Shown one piece after another: positions 43,012-52,068 of a DNA stretch of 64,000 nucleotides; position 1 is the first letter of the stretch; the number at the start of each line of letters is the position of its first letter. Both the position numbers and the translations under genes were made by a program. The DNA is from CAUZWH01 sp965224275. Lineage in GTDB: Bacteria; Pseudomonadota; Alphaproteobacteria; SHVV01. The notes beneath the pieces are model-generated. The model searched no databases. It saw only the letters and a program-made list of their open reading frames with translations, and was not told the DNA's origin. The stretch lies in the NCBI GenBank assembly GCA_965224275.1, contig CBDCYR010000015.1, forward strand, positions 372,001-436,000, given 5' to 3'.

Positions 43012-44778
43012 ATGACGCCCAAAACCGTCCTTCCCGGCGCCGATATCTCATGGTGGTCGTTGCATTTCTCCGCCCCGGCGGTAGAGCGCGACTATCAGGC
43101 CTATCGGGTGCGCCACTATCTCCGGGAGATCAAGCGCTGGGGTATCGGCGCGATTATCGGCAACCTTATCCTCGGCCTCTTCGAGTCGCAGGTATTAACG
43201 ACGCATCACGCTCTAGCGATCGGGCTCCGCTTCGGCGTGGTGCTGCCGACTCTGGTCGTCATCATGCTGCTCTTTGTTTATCGAACCCGGCTGCGGGCCT
43301 GGATTGATTTCGGATTTATTACCGGTGTCAGCGTTTATGGCGTGGTCACCATCGCGCTCCTCCCATACGCCGCCTACCCCGACAACATGCTGTACCTCTT
43401 TTCGATCCTGTTCGCGTCGATATTTCTCTTCGGGCACATGGGCATTCGGTTTATCCACGCCTCCGTTGTCAGTTGGTCTCTCGTCGTGGCCTACATCATT
43501 GCGGCACGCCTGGTTGATCAGCATGTGGACGCCTCGACGCAGCTCCTGAACACGCTGCTGCTGGTGACCACCAACGCCCTCATCATGCTTGCCGGGTTCA
43601 ACCACGAGATCCTGGCGCGCCGGGAATATCGGCGGGCCCTCATGCAGGATAACGAGAGCAAGCGGCTGGCCGAGGCTCAGCGCATCGCAGGGCTCGGCAG
43701 TTGGGACTGGGACATTGCTGACGACGTGAACACCGCTTCAGCGGAATATCGGCGCCTTCTCGGTTTGGATCCCAACATCCCGGCCGATCGCCAAACCTTT
43801 CTAGACGCCATTCACCCCGCCGATCTCGATGGCGTGAAACAGGCGCTCCAAAGGGCCCTCGCCGGTGGCGCCGCCTTCGAGATTGAGCATCGCAGCATCG
43901 GCCCGGGCGGTGATACCCGCATCCTTCACAGTCGTGCCGACGTAACCTTCGATGACCAACAGCAGCCAAATCGCGTAACCGGGACAATTCAAGATGTCAC
44001 AGATCGCCGGCGGCTTGAGGCGCAACTCAGGCGAGCACAACGCCTGGAAGCGATCGGCGGTCTCACCGGTGGCATCGCCCATGAGTTCAACAATCTGTTG
44101 TTAGTCATCCATGCCAACCTCGAATTATTGGGAGACGGTGTTGGCGACGATGACGTCCGTCGCCGATTTCTCGACGCCGCCCTGCGCGGAAGCGTTCGCG
44201 GGGCGGAGTTGACCCAGCGCCTCTTGGCCTTTTCGCGTCGCCAGACGCTTAAGCCGGAGCTATGCGATCTCAACGATGTCGTGCGCGAGCTACAAGGGAT
44301 GGCGGGACCGTTGGGGGAGCGGCTCGCGACCAAAATGGTGCTGGCGGCGGATCTGTGGGCGACGCGGATCGATACCGGCCAGATGGAAAACGCTCTGCTC
44401 AACCTTGCGATCAATGCGCGCGACGCGATGCCCGCGGGCGGCAGCATGACGATCGAAACCGCGAACGTCACCCTCGACGTGCCGGCAGCAACGGCATTGG
44501 ACGAGGAGGCATCGCCGGGCGATTACGTAGCCGTATCGGTATCCGATACCGGTTCCGGCATGGCCGATGACGTCGCATCGCAGGTTTTTGAGCCGTTCTT
44601 TACGACCAAAGAAGTCGGAAAAGGGACTGGCTTGGGACTCAGCATGGTGCATGGGTTTGCCAAGCAATCTGGCGGCCACGTGGCGCTGGACACCGCATTG
44701 GACGTTGGCACCACGGTGCGGATCTACCTGCCGCGGGCTGTACTCGATACGATCAGTGAGCCCGACGCCGGCCCCTGA
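43012..44778 (+). CDS. Membrane sensor histidine kinase with PAS domain
   Basis: 588 aa from MTPKTVLPGADISW. Residues about 40-200 are six hydrophobic segments, residues about 230-350 a PAS-like domain (RIAGLGSWDWDIADDVNTAS), and the kinase core follows with the phospho-His in GGIAHEFNNLL, N-box LLNLAINARDAMP, G1 SDTGSGM and G2 KGTGLGLSMVHGFA. Many relatives end in a receiver domain; this one stops after PRAVLDTIS, so its partner must be elsewhere. The signal is unknown. Confidence 0.87.
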   Translation: MTPKTVLPGADISWWSLHFSAPAVERDYQAYRVRHYLREIKRWGIGAIIGNLILGLFESQVLTTHHALAIGLRFGVVLPTLVVIMLLFVYRTRLRAWIDFGFITGVSVYGVVTIALLPYAAYPDNMLYLFSILFASIFLFGHMGIRFIHASVVSWSLVVAYIIAARLVDQHVDASTQLLNTLLLVTTNALIMLAGFNHEILARREYRRALMQDNESKRLAEAQRIAGLGSWDWDIADDVNTASAEYRRLLGLDPNIPADRQTFLDAIHPADLDGVKQALQRALAGGAAFEIEHRSIGPGGDTRILHSRADVTFDDQQQPNRVTGTIQDVTDRRRLEAQLRRAQRLEAIGGLTGGIAHEFNNLLLVIHANLELLGDGVGDDDVRRRFLDAALRGSVRGAELTQRLLAFSRRQTLKPELCDLNDVVRELQGMAGPLGERLATKMVLAADLWATRIDTGQMENALLNLAINARDAMPAGGSMTIETANVTLDVPAATALDEEASPGDYVAVSVSDTGSGMADDVASQVFEPFFTTKEVGKGTGLGLSMVHGFAKQSGGHVALDTALDVGTTVRIYLPRAVLDTISEPDAGP

Positions 44779-44820
44779 GACGGCATTGACCGCCAAGTTT
44801 CACTGGCGTGCGCGCAGCTA

Positions 44821-45350
44821 TCAGCAATAGTTGCTGACTTCAATCAGATTGCCGTCGGGATCTCGAAAGTAGACCGACAGGATCGGCCCTTTGGCACCGG
44901 TTCGGCTCGGTCGGCCCCGCCTCTACCGCATTTCAGGATTGCGTCGACTCGGCCATCCCGCTCCCCCGGCCCAACCACCCCAAGGGTACCCTCCAAGAGT
45001 GTCCAATGACGTGGTGGTTGGGCCGGGGGAGCGGGATGGGTCGAGCCAGTCCTGAAATGCTCTACCGCAACCCCGTCTCGCCGCAATTGAGTTAACAGAC
45101 TTTCGATCGGATCTTGGCTGATCAGGCAAAAGTCTCCACTGCCGATGGTTGGGCACCGCGCTTTGATGTCGACGTCTTGGTAAATGCCCTGATGAAGATT
45201 GATCTTCTGGTTGCCCAAGCGCAGCGCCTTGCGGCTTCCCTCGGGCCCAAAGCTATCGACACCAACGCCCAATACGTGGGTATAGAAATCGATTGTTGCT
45301 TCAATCGAGGTCACGGTCAGGACGAAATGGTCGATCCGGTCTATTCTCAT
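44821..45350 (-). pseudogene. VOC-family (glyoxalase-like) protein, disrupted by the palindromic element
   Basis: The N-terminal part (45350 down to 45068) begins MRIDRIDHFVLTVTSIEATI and includes a VOC metal site in RIDHFVLTV and KINLHQGIY. It is cut by the 131-bp element at 44929-45059, after RRDGVAVE. Beyond it, the frame ending GAKGPILSVYFRDPDGNLIE at 44821 is the normal C-terminal half with the catalytic Glu. The two parts also differ by one base (an extra G in ACCGAGC), so it is doubly broken. A GAGGAG site precedes the ATG at 45350. Confidence 0.85.
44929..45059. mobile_element. 131-bp palindromic (MITE-like) element, copy 2
   Basis: Near-identical to 10580-10711. It is flanked by CTCTACCG on both sides (44921-44928 and 45060-45067), a perfect 8-bp direct repeat. 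It carries no gene. Because CTCTACCG also follows the right end of copy 1, these bases may belong to the element or reflect target preference rather than being a simple duplication. Confidence 0.9.
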
Positions 45351-45378
45351 GCGGCTCCTCAATGTCCCGGGTTCGTAA

Positions 45379-45681
45379 ATGCGCCGAATTCTAACCGTAT
45401 TAGCGGCGTGTTTTGCGGCTGTGGTCGCCGCGACCGCGGTTTCGGCGCAGACCGACCGGGATGAAGACCTGCCGACACTGCCAAGCATGCCCCTGATGCA
45501 GGACTGCGAAAACTTACGCCAAGCGTATGAACGCGTGTCGTCGCGCCTGCGAGCGCAAGCGCAAGACAGTCAATTGGCAAGTAAATATGACGAGGCCGAT
45601 ACGGTCGCCGCGCGCGGCCGCTGGCTCTACGACGAGTGCTTGCGCAAAACATTCAGCGGCGGTGGCGGCATGGGCGGTTAA
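45379..45681 (+). CDS. Small secreted hypothetical protein
   Basis: 100 aa with a signal peptide (MRRILTVLAACFAAVVAATA, cleavage near SAQ-TD). The mature 77 residues have one C...C pair (LMQDCENLRQ and LYDECLRK) and a glycine-rich end GGGGMGG. No known family is recognised. It lies divergently from the VOC pseudogene, 28 bp away. Confidence 0.6.
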   Translation: MRRILTVLAACFAAVVAATAVSAQTDRDEDLPTLPSMPLMQDCENLRQAYERVSSRLRAQAQDSQLASKYDEADTVAARGRWLYDECLRKTFSGGGGMGG

Positions 45682-45807
45682 TGGAAGGTCTGCCAGCGAG
45701 CTCCCAATTTAGCCCGCTGTTTTCGCCAGCCGTTGCGATCGCAGACATGGCGGCCCAAAATGTGGACCCCGTTTCCGGTGACAAATTTGCGAAAGGTTGC
45801 GTATCCC

Positions 45808-46215
45808 ATGACTGATCATCCCTTGCGTCAGGCCGTCAATGTCCCAGGCTGCGAGCCGCTCTATCCCAACTACTCATCCTGCGTCATCGCCAAGCCCGGC
45901 CGTTTCATGTTCGTCTCCGGCCAAGTCGCGGTTGATGAAAGCGGCAACACGATTGGGATCGGCGACGTTGCGGTGCAGGCTGATTGTGTGCTTGAGAAAA
46001 TCCGCAAAATTCTCGAATACAGCGGCGCAACCCTGGAGAATGTCGTGCAAGACAGGGTTTATGTAACCGACCGCGAGTTCCACCCGCTTGTGCTGCCCGT
46101 ACGCCTGAAACACTTCCCCCAGAATGGGCCCTCCAGTTCGTTTGTTGAAGTGGCTTCGTTGCGATTTCCCGAGTGGCTAATCGAAATCGAAGTGATCGCG
46201 GTGCTTCCCGACTGA
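45808..46215 (+). CDS. RidA-family protein (2)
   Basis: 135 aa from MTDHPLRQAVNV. The YjgF/RidA pattern is FMFVSGQVAVDESGNTIG, VLEKIRKILEYSGATLENVV, VRLKHFPQNGPSSSFVEVAS and LIEIEVIAVLPD. The second RidA-like protein of the window, distinct from the one at 22949. An AAAGG site precedes it by 11 bases. It precedes the DUF2927 gene by 13 bp, likely a two-gene unit. Confidence 0.85.
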   Translation: MTDHPLRQAVNVPGCEPLYPNYSSCVIAKPGRFMFVSGQVAVDESGNTIGIGDVAVQADCVLEKIRKILEYSGATLENVVQDRVYVTDREFHPLVLPVRLKHFPQNGPSSSFVEVASLRFPEWLIEIEVIAVLPD

Positions 46216-46228
46216 TTGGCAGGTAGAC

Positions 46229-47017
46229 ATGCGTTTTCTCCGTCTGGCGCTTGCTTGTCTCGCAGCGTTTCTTCTCGCCGGCCTCACAACGGGATCCGTT
46301 CGAGGCCAAACCACCGGCCCGCAGGACTACTCCGACACGCTCAGCAACCGTCAGATCGTCATCAACTTGAGCCGGATCGCGTTTGGCAGCGAATATGTCG
46401 ATCGGCGTAAGGAGCGATTGCAAAAGTGGGTCGTGCCGCTGCGTATTGGCATCGTGACCCAAACCTATCCGGATTACTTTGAGGATTGGGTAAGCGAGCA
46501 CGCCCGCGAGCTCGCTAAACTCACCGGCCACCCCATCGAGCTCTATTTCTCGCCCCGGCTCAAGAAAGCCGGCCAGCTGCCGGAAGGGTTCGCGGACCGT
46601 AACATCAACGTTTATCTCTACTACGCGCCCACCAACGAACTCAGCAAACACCTCACGCCGTTCTTCAGCGAGAGCGAGCTTGAGTTCATGCTCCAAAATG
46701 CAACTTGTTTCGCCAACCTTCGCAAGAAAGGTGACGAGATCAAGATCGCCGCGATTGCGTTTCCGGCGGAACTTCCCAAAGAAATCATGCGCATCTGCAT
46801 CGTCGAGGAAATCACCCAGATTCTCGGTCTCGCCAACGATAGCGATGCGGTTAATCCTTCGGTCTTCAACGACACCAACGAATTCAACGAACTAACCGGA
46901 CACGACAAGCTGCTCTTGCGCATCCTTTACAGTGAGAAGCTTGAGGTCGGCATGGCGCGCAAGGAGGCCTTGCGGCAGGCGTATCGGCTGCTCAAGGAGT
47001 GGCGCGGCGTTAAGTAA
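46229..47017 (+). CDS. DUF2927 secreted protein
   Basis: 262 aa with signal MRFLRLALACLAAFLLAGLT ending near VRGQ. The DUF2927 core is clear: VEEITQILGLANDSDAVNPS, FNDTNEFNELTGHDKLLLRI and LYSEKLEVGMARKEAL. The family resembles zinc metalloproteases with an EExxQ...H arrangement, but function is unproven. It starts 13 bp after the RidA gene. Confidence 0.8.
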   Translation: MRFLRLALACLAAFLLAGLTTGSVRGQTTGPQDYSDTLSNRQIVINLSRIAFGSEYVDRRKERLQKWVVPLRIGIVTQTYPDYFEDWVSEHARELAKLTGHPIELYFSPRLKKAGQLPEGFADRNINVYLYYAPTNELSKHLTPFFSESELEFMLQNATCFANLRKKGDEIKIAAIAFPAELPKEIMRICIVEEITQILGLANDSDAVNPSVFNDTNEFNELTGHDKLLLRILYSEKLEVGMARKEALRQAYRLLKEWRGVK

Positions 47018-47045
47018 CCCAAACCGCCACAGGTGCTTAGCGCGC

Positions 47046-47941
47046 CTAACCGCCGGTTAAGGGTTGATCCGTGTAGAGCCGGATCAAACCGCCCTGGTCA
47101 ACGGCGTCGTGACCTTGGTTGATCAGCAAGCGAAACAACTCAGTCGCCAACGCGGTTATCGGCACGCTCGCACCGATGCTCTGCGATAGCTGACAAGCGG
47201 TCACCATATCTTTCAGCATGATCGTAACCCGGCCGCGCGGCTCGAGATCACCGCTGATCATGCGCCGGCCGTGAACCTGCAGGATCGTCGAATCCGCGAA
47301 GCCCCCGGCCAGGCAATCGGGCAATTTTGCAGCATCCACCCCGGCATCGGCCGCCATTTTGAGGGTCTCGGCGACGACCGCAATGGTGCCGCCGACCAGC
47401 ATTTGGTTGCACACCTTGGTGACCTGACCGGCACCGTTTGGCCCCATATGAGTAAGACGCTGGCCGAGATGCTCGATAATTGGGCGCAACCGCGTCGACG
47501 TCTTCAGCCCGCCCGCCGGCCATAAAACACCAGGGTACCCTGCTCGGCCCCAATGGTGCCGCCGGAAACCGGCGCATCAACCCACCATGTGCCGGTGTCG
47601 GTTTGCAAACGCACCGCCATTTCGCGCGTCTCGTCGGGCTCGATGCTGGACGTGTCGATAAGAATTTTGCCGCGATCGGCGCCGGCGGCGACACCCCCGG
47701 CACCGAAGACCACGGTCTCGACCGCGCTGGTATCGGTGACACTCAGGAATATCACGTCACTAGCCGTTGCGACGGTGGCTGGATCGGCGCCAACCGTGGC
47801 GCCCTTGCCTTGCAACGCCTGCGTTTTATCCGGTGAGCGGTTCCAAACCGTCAACTGATAGCCGGCGTCGAGCAGTCGGGTTGCCATTGGCAGGCCCATA
47901 TTGCCGAGGCCGATGAACCCCAAACGCGGTTTGTCGCCCAT
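47046..47941 (-). pseudogene. 3-hydroxyisobutyrate dehydrogenase-family protein, two frameshifts
   Basis: The first part (47941 to about 47528) has the NAD-binding RLGFIGLGNMGLPMATRLL and DAPVSGGTIGAEQGTL. The rest (about 47480 to 47046) has the catalytic Lys region NGAGQVTKVCNQMLVGGT. Between them, one extra T in a TTTT run (47524-47527) and one extra C in a CCC run (47482-47484) must be removed to give a continuous protein of about 297 aa. Such enzymes oxidise beta-hydroxyacids with NAD(P). Two homopolymer shifts in one gene make sequencing error a serious alternative to decay. Confidence 0.82.
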
Positions 47942-47961
47942 CTATGCCTCCCGCCCTATGT

Positions 47962-47978
47962 TGGATTTCATCCACTAG
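47962..47978. repeat. CTAG-associated 13-bp palindrome, copy 4
   Basis: TGGATTTCATCCA (47962-47974) then CTAG (47975-47978). Left-flank bases are shared with copy 1. The IS481 element begins two bases after it, and the SDR gene's stop codon lies on the other side of the IS. Before the insertion, that stop TAG probably sat in this CTAG. Confidence 0.8.
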
Positions 47979-47979
47979 G

Positions 47980-49014
47980 TGTGGTGTCTCAGTAGGTTGT
48001 TCATTCGGCCCCGCTTTGAGAAGCTGATGTTTGAAAAGAACAGAAGCTGATCGCCGGAGGACCGAATGAACATCCATAAGAATGCCCGCCTGACCCCGAA
48101 GGGTCGAGAGATATTAATCTCTCGACTGGAACGCGGCGAACACCCGTTGGACGTGGCGACAGCAATGGGCACCAGTACCAGTACGGTCTACAAATGGTGG
48201 CGGCGCTATCGCGCGGAAGGCTTTGGCGGGCTTGTCGACCGCTCCTCAAGGCCAATGACCAGCCCGCATAGAACACCTGGTGAGCTTGAGGCGAAGGTGA
48301 TTGCCCTGCGCAAGCAACGGCGCATCTATCACCGCATCGCCGCCGAAGTTGGTGTTTCCAAAGCCACGGTGGGACGGATCCTGACCCGACACCACCTCAA
48401 CCGCTGGCGCGACCTCGACCCCGCCCAACCGGTACGCCGCTACGAACGCGCCAAGCCCGGCGAGATGATCCACATCGATATCAAAAAACTCGGCCGCTTC
48501 AACCAGGTCGGGCACCGCATAACCGGTGATCGAACCGGCCCAAGAACCGGACCCAACAGGGGCTGGGAATACGTCCACGTCTGCATCGACGACCACTCCC
48601 GCCTCGGCTTCGCAGACATCATGCCAAACGAGAAAAAAGACAGCGCCGTCGCCTTCTTGATGGCCGCCCTCGCTTGGTACCGGCGCTTCAATATCACCGT
48701 CGAACGGGTCATGACCGACAATGGATCGTGCTACAGGTCATTGGCCTTCACAGACGCCTGCAAAAACCTCGGGCTCAAACACATCCGCACCAAACCCTAT
48801 ACACCCAAAACCAACGGCAAGGCCGAGCGCTTTATCCAATCTTCTCTGCGCGAATGGGCCTACGCTCAAGCCTATGAAAGCTCACAGCACAGAGCACGTG
48901 AGCTCCCTATCTGGCTACACCACTACAATTGGCACAGACCTCATGCCGGGATAAATGGAAATCAACCCATCAGCCGATCAGGCTTGGATGTCAATAACCT
49001 CATGAGACTCCACA
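47980..49014 (+). mobile_element. IS481-family insertion sequence (about 1035 bp)
   Basis: The ends TGTGGTGTCTCAGTAGGTTG and TGTGGAGTCTCATGAGGTTA (right end read inward) are inverted repeats with the family TGT/ACA termini. CTAG is found on both outer sides (47975-47978 and 49016-49019). The transposase is complete, but its stop codon lies just outside the right end. Confidence 0.88.
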
Positions 49015-49019
49015 ACTAG
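48066..49019 (+). CDS. IS481-family transposase with a borrowed stop codon
   Basis: 317 aa. The N-terminal helix-turn-helix is VATAMGTSTSTVYKWWRRYR; the DDE residues are in MIHIDIKKLGRF (D), VERVMTDNGSCYRS (D) and TNGKAERFIQSSL (E). The final codons are AAC TAG, with the TAG lying in the flanking target CTAG beyond the IS end. Insertion into CTAG thus completes the gene. The ribosome site is GGAGGA before ATG 48066. Confidence 0.92.
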   Translation: MNIHKNARLTPKGREILISRLERGEHPLDVATAMGTSTSTVYKWWRRYRAEGFGGLVDRSSRPMTSPHRTPGELEAKVIALRKQRRIYHRIAAEVGVSKATVGRILTRHHLNRWRDLDPAQPVRRYERAKPGEMIHIDIKKLGRFNQVGHRITGDRTGPRTGPNRGWEYVHVCIDDHSRLGFADIMPNEKKDSAVAFLMAALAWYRRFNITVERVMTDNGSCYRSLAFTDACKNLGLKHIRTKPYTPKTNGKAERFIQSSLREWAYAQAYESSQHRARELPIWLHHYNWHRPHAGINGNQPISRSGLDVNNLMRLHN

Positions 49020-49771
49020 ACCAGTGATTGGCCGTCGTCGATCGTGATGACGGTGCCGGTGATGTAGTCGGAGCTTTGCGAGGTCAGCAGCAGCAGAGTT
49101 CCGTCGAGTTCTTCCGGTCCACCGAGCCGCCGACGCAGGGTGCGATCGATTGCTGCCTTGCCCTGGTCGGTCTTGAAATAGTCACTGTTCATTTCGGTTT
49201 CGATGTAACCGGGCGCGATCGCGTTGACCCGAATACCATAGCGGGCCCACTCTAGCGCCAGCGCCTTGGTCATCTGCACCACGCCCGCCTTCGACATCGC
49301 ATAGAGCGAAAGGCCCGGCAATACGTTGAAAGCGGCCATTGAGGCGATATTGACGATGGCGCCGCCGTGGCCGTGTTGGATCATACGGCGGCCAGTTGCC
49401 GTCGCCACCAACCACGCACCCTTGAGGTTTGTGTCGAGGATAAGATCGTAGTCTTCGACGGTGTGGTTCACGGCCGGCTTTGGCAGGGCCACGCCAGCAT
49501 TGTTGACCACAACGGTTATCGCGCCGAGTTCGGTTTCCGCACTATCGACGACCTCGTCGACATTGGCCTCTTCGGTGACGTCGAGTTCGAAACAAAGCGC
49601 ACGGCCGCCAAACCCTTCAATTTCCCGGGCCAGGGCCTCAAGCCGTTCAACTCGCCGGGCCGCCAGGGCGACGCGGGCGCCGGCTCGCGCCAAAGTCAAC
49701 GCAAATCTGTGGCCGAGACCACTCGAGGCCCCTGTAATAAATGCGGTTTTTCCGTCGAGATCGAATACCAT
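49016..49771 (-). CDS. Short-chain dehydrogenase/reductase
   Basis: 251 aa classical SDR. Cofactor motif TGASSGLGHRF, NNAG in VVVNNAGVALP, the catalytic Ser in IVNIASMAAF and Tyr/Lys in SLYAMSKAGV are all present. It reduces or oxidises a hydroxyl group with NAD(P)H in the cytoplasm; substrate unknown. The stop TAG lies in the CTAG next to the right end of the IS481 element. Confidence 0.9.
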   Translation of the reverse strand: MVFDLDGKTAFITGASSGLGHRFALTLARAGARVALAARRVERLEALAREIEGFGGRALCFELDVTEEANVDEVVDSAETELGAITVVVNNAGVALPKPAVNHTVEDYDLILDTNLKGAWLVATATGRRMIQHGHGGAIVNIASMAAFNVLPGLSLYAMSKAGVVQMTKALALEWARYGIRVNAIAPGYIETEMNSDYFKTDQGKAAIDRTLRRRLGGPEELDGTLLLLTSQSSDYITGTVITIDDGQSLV

Positions 49772-49931
49772 CTTTAAACCTAATGGTTGTAGATTCGCTG
49801 CACTCTAAGGGCGCGGCCGTCGCGACGACAAGCCCAACCACGCCAAGACCAACAGAGGGCAATCCCGCATGGTTCGGTATGAAAAGTTTGATAGGCTCGC
49901 CGGAGCCCAAATAAGGACGGGTTGATCGCGA

Positions 49932-51337
49932 ATGGAAGATTTCACTGCTCGCGTCTTGGTATATGACAGCGATCCCGACCAGCGGTTGAGAATCATCGGC
50001 CGACTTGGCGATCGCGGCTATAGCAATTTAATCGCCCGATCGGTCGACGAGGCGCTCGATATCGCGCGCACCAATCAACTCGATATCATTATCGTCAACG
50101 CCTCAGTTCCCAAAAAGGAGCAAGAGTCGCTCAACGCCGCGCTCAAGGATTTGTGGGAGACCCGCCACCTACCGATTATCCTGATTGGCGGCGATGAGGA
50201 TGGCAACCAACCGCTCGACGAACGCGACGCGGCGCTGGCCGATTTCCTACCGCGGGAATTCCACGACCTTGAACTGTTCTCGCACCTGAGTTCGCTGGTT
50301 CGCCTAAAGACCATGCAGAGTGAACTCGAGCGCAGACTTGCCACGACGGTCGAGTTCGGGGGGGGGTGGCACCGAAGCCGGTTCAACCGCCGCGCAGCAT
50401 CCGCGGCGCCGAGGTGCTTGCGGTCGCCTGCACCGGCGACGAACGCAAATTGGTTGATGCCGCGCTCGGTCGCTCAGTCAAGATAATCCATCGTCGCAGC
50501 TATGGCGCCGCACTGAAGCAGATCGTCAGCGGTGAACCCGATGCCGTGATCGTGGCACTCGACGGCAACGATGAAGAGGGCCTGCAGTTTTGTTCCGAGA
50601 CGCGAAGCAATTCGAGATTTTTCAACACGCCCCTCATTCTTATTACCGAAGCCCGCGATCATTCGGACCCCGTAGCGCCCTACCTGACCGGCGCCAACGA
50701 CGTGGTGCCGCCGTCGGTCAACGTCAAAGATTTGCGCACCCGCGTCACAGCGCTGATCAAACAACGGCGTTATCGCGAAAATATGCGCGAACTCTATGCC
50801 CAGCTCGGCGACGACATTACCGCCGATCGCCTCACCGGGCTCTACACCCACGGTTTTCTGCACGCCCATCTGGCGCGACAACTTGAAGACGCCAACCGAT
50901 GGAACAAAAACATCGCGGTCGGCTATATCGACGTCGAGCAAATGGCCGAGTTCAATGACGTTTATGGTCACGTCGCCGGCGATTATCTGCTCCGAGAGCT
51001 GGGCGCTCTGATCGGTGGATTGGTGCGCGGCGAGGACCTGGTTGCGCGGGTCGGCGGCGAAGAATTTTGCGTGCTTGAACCCGACACCGCGCATGATGTC
51101 GCCGAGTTCGCGCTCGAACGCATCGTTGGTGTAATCGGCAATACCCAATTTCGATTACCCAACCTTGAACAGACCGTGCAGGTTAATCTGACCGTCGGCC
51201 ACGCGTCGCTCGAGCCGGGCGACAGTCCCGAGGATCTAATCGCCCGCGCCCAAGAAGTTTGTCGATCGAACCGGCGCACGACGCTGCGTCAACCAAGGCG
51301 CAAGCCAATGGCGCCCAGCCCATCCGACGACGTCTAG
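49932..51337 (+). pseudogene. PleD-like diguanylate cyclase, split at a G9 run
   Basis: The first frame (49932 to about 50360) is a receiver-like domain, VLVYDSDPDQRLRIIGRLGD, in which the phospho-Asp position is Asn (DIIIVNAS). The second frame continues with another receiver-like domain (from VAPKPVQPPRSIRGAEVL) and a GGDEF domain with VARVGGEEFCVLEP. They are joined if the run of nine G at 50358-50366 is made ten, giving about 468 aa, close to the 454 of PleD. The product would make cyclic di-GMP. The TAG stop at 51335-51337 lies in the palindrome at 51334-51354. Phase variation, decay or error are possible. Confidence 0.82.
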
Positions 51338-51354
51338 TGGATTTCATCCACTAG
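51334..51354. repeat. CTAG-associated 13-bp palindrome, copy 5 (perfect)
   Basis: CTAG-TGGATTTCATCCA-CTAG, a perfect inverted repeat with a 9-bp stem and TTC loop. Its first CTAG contains the stop codon of the diguanylate cyclase gene. The DsbA-like gene starts 29 bp later. Confidence 0.9.
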
Positions 51355-51382
51355 GTACGATCGAAGATCGGGAGCACTAGCT

Positions 51383-52035
51383 ATGAGAATCGACATCATT
51401 TCGGACACCGTGTGCCCGTGGTGCTTCGTGGGAAAACGACGCCTCGAACAAGCCCTATCGATGCGTCCGGAACTAAATCCCACCATAACGTGGCACCCGT
51501 TCCAGCTTAATCCCGAGATGCCCGCCGAGGGTGTCGACCGCAAGACTTATCTGGACTCAAAGTTCGGGGGACCCGAGGGTGCGGAGCGCGTCTATGGTGT
51601 TATTCGCGAAGCCGGCGCCGCCGAAGACATCGCATTCAATTTCGACGCCATTGCGGTGACGCCAAACTCAATCGATTCTCACCGCGTTATCCATTGGGCG
51701 GACGGCGACAACAAGCAGGACGCGGTGGTCGAAGCCCTGTTCCGTGGCTATTTTCTGGAGGGCGCGAATATCGGCGACCCCAAGGTGCTGGCCGATACTG
51801 CCGACAGCTGCGGCATGACGGAGCGACTGTCAGCGAACGTCTGGCGGGCGCAGCCGATCGCGCGGCTATCGTCGACGCCGCCCAACGGGCATCCACAATG
51901 GGTGTGTCAGGGGTGCCTTGTTTTGTCATGGACTCGAAATACGTCATTTCCGGGGCTCAAGACCCGGCCTATTTCCTGCAGCTTTTCGATACGATCGTCG
52001 CCGAGCAAAGCGAACAGATCACGTCGACGGCGTAG
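51383..52035 (+). pseudogene. DsbA/FrnE-family oxidoreductase, frameshifted
   Basis: Starts MRIDIISDTVCPWCFVGKRR with the CPWC redox motif of FrnE-type DsbA proteins. After DTADSCGM the frame shifts; the correct continuation DGATVSERLAGAADRAAIVD and GVSGVPCFVMDSKYVISGAQ ends at 52035. Restoring one G near 51816 (ATGGAC instead of ATGAC) would give about 217 aa, the normal size, with the cis-Pro in GVPCF. FrnE-like enzymes are cytoplasmic thiol oxidoreductases. Error or decay are both possible. Confidence 0.82.
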
Positions 52036-52068
52036 GCAGAGGCCACAGTGCCCGCGCGCTCGCGAAGG

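Noticed and set aside
600..51354. The CTAG palindromes as ordinary intrinsic terminators
   Set aside because: The stems begin within the stop codons, lack T tracts, and keep the same sequence rather than only the same shape.
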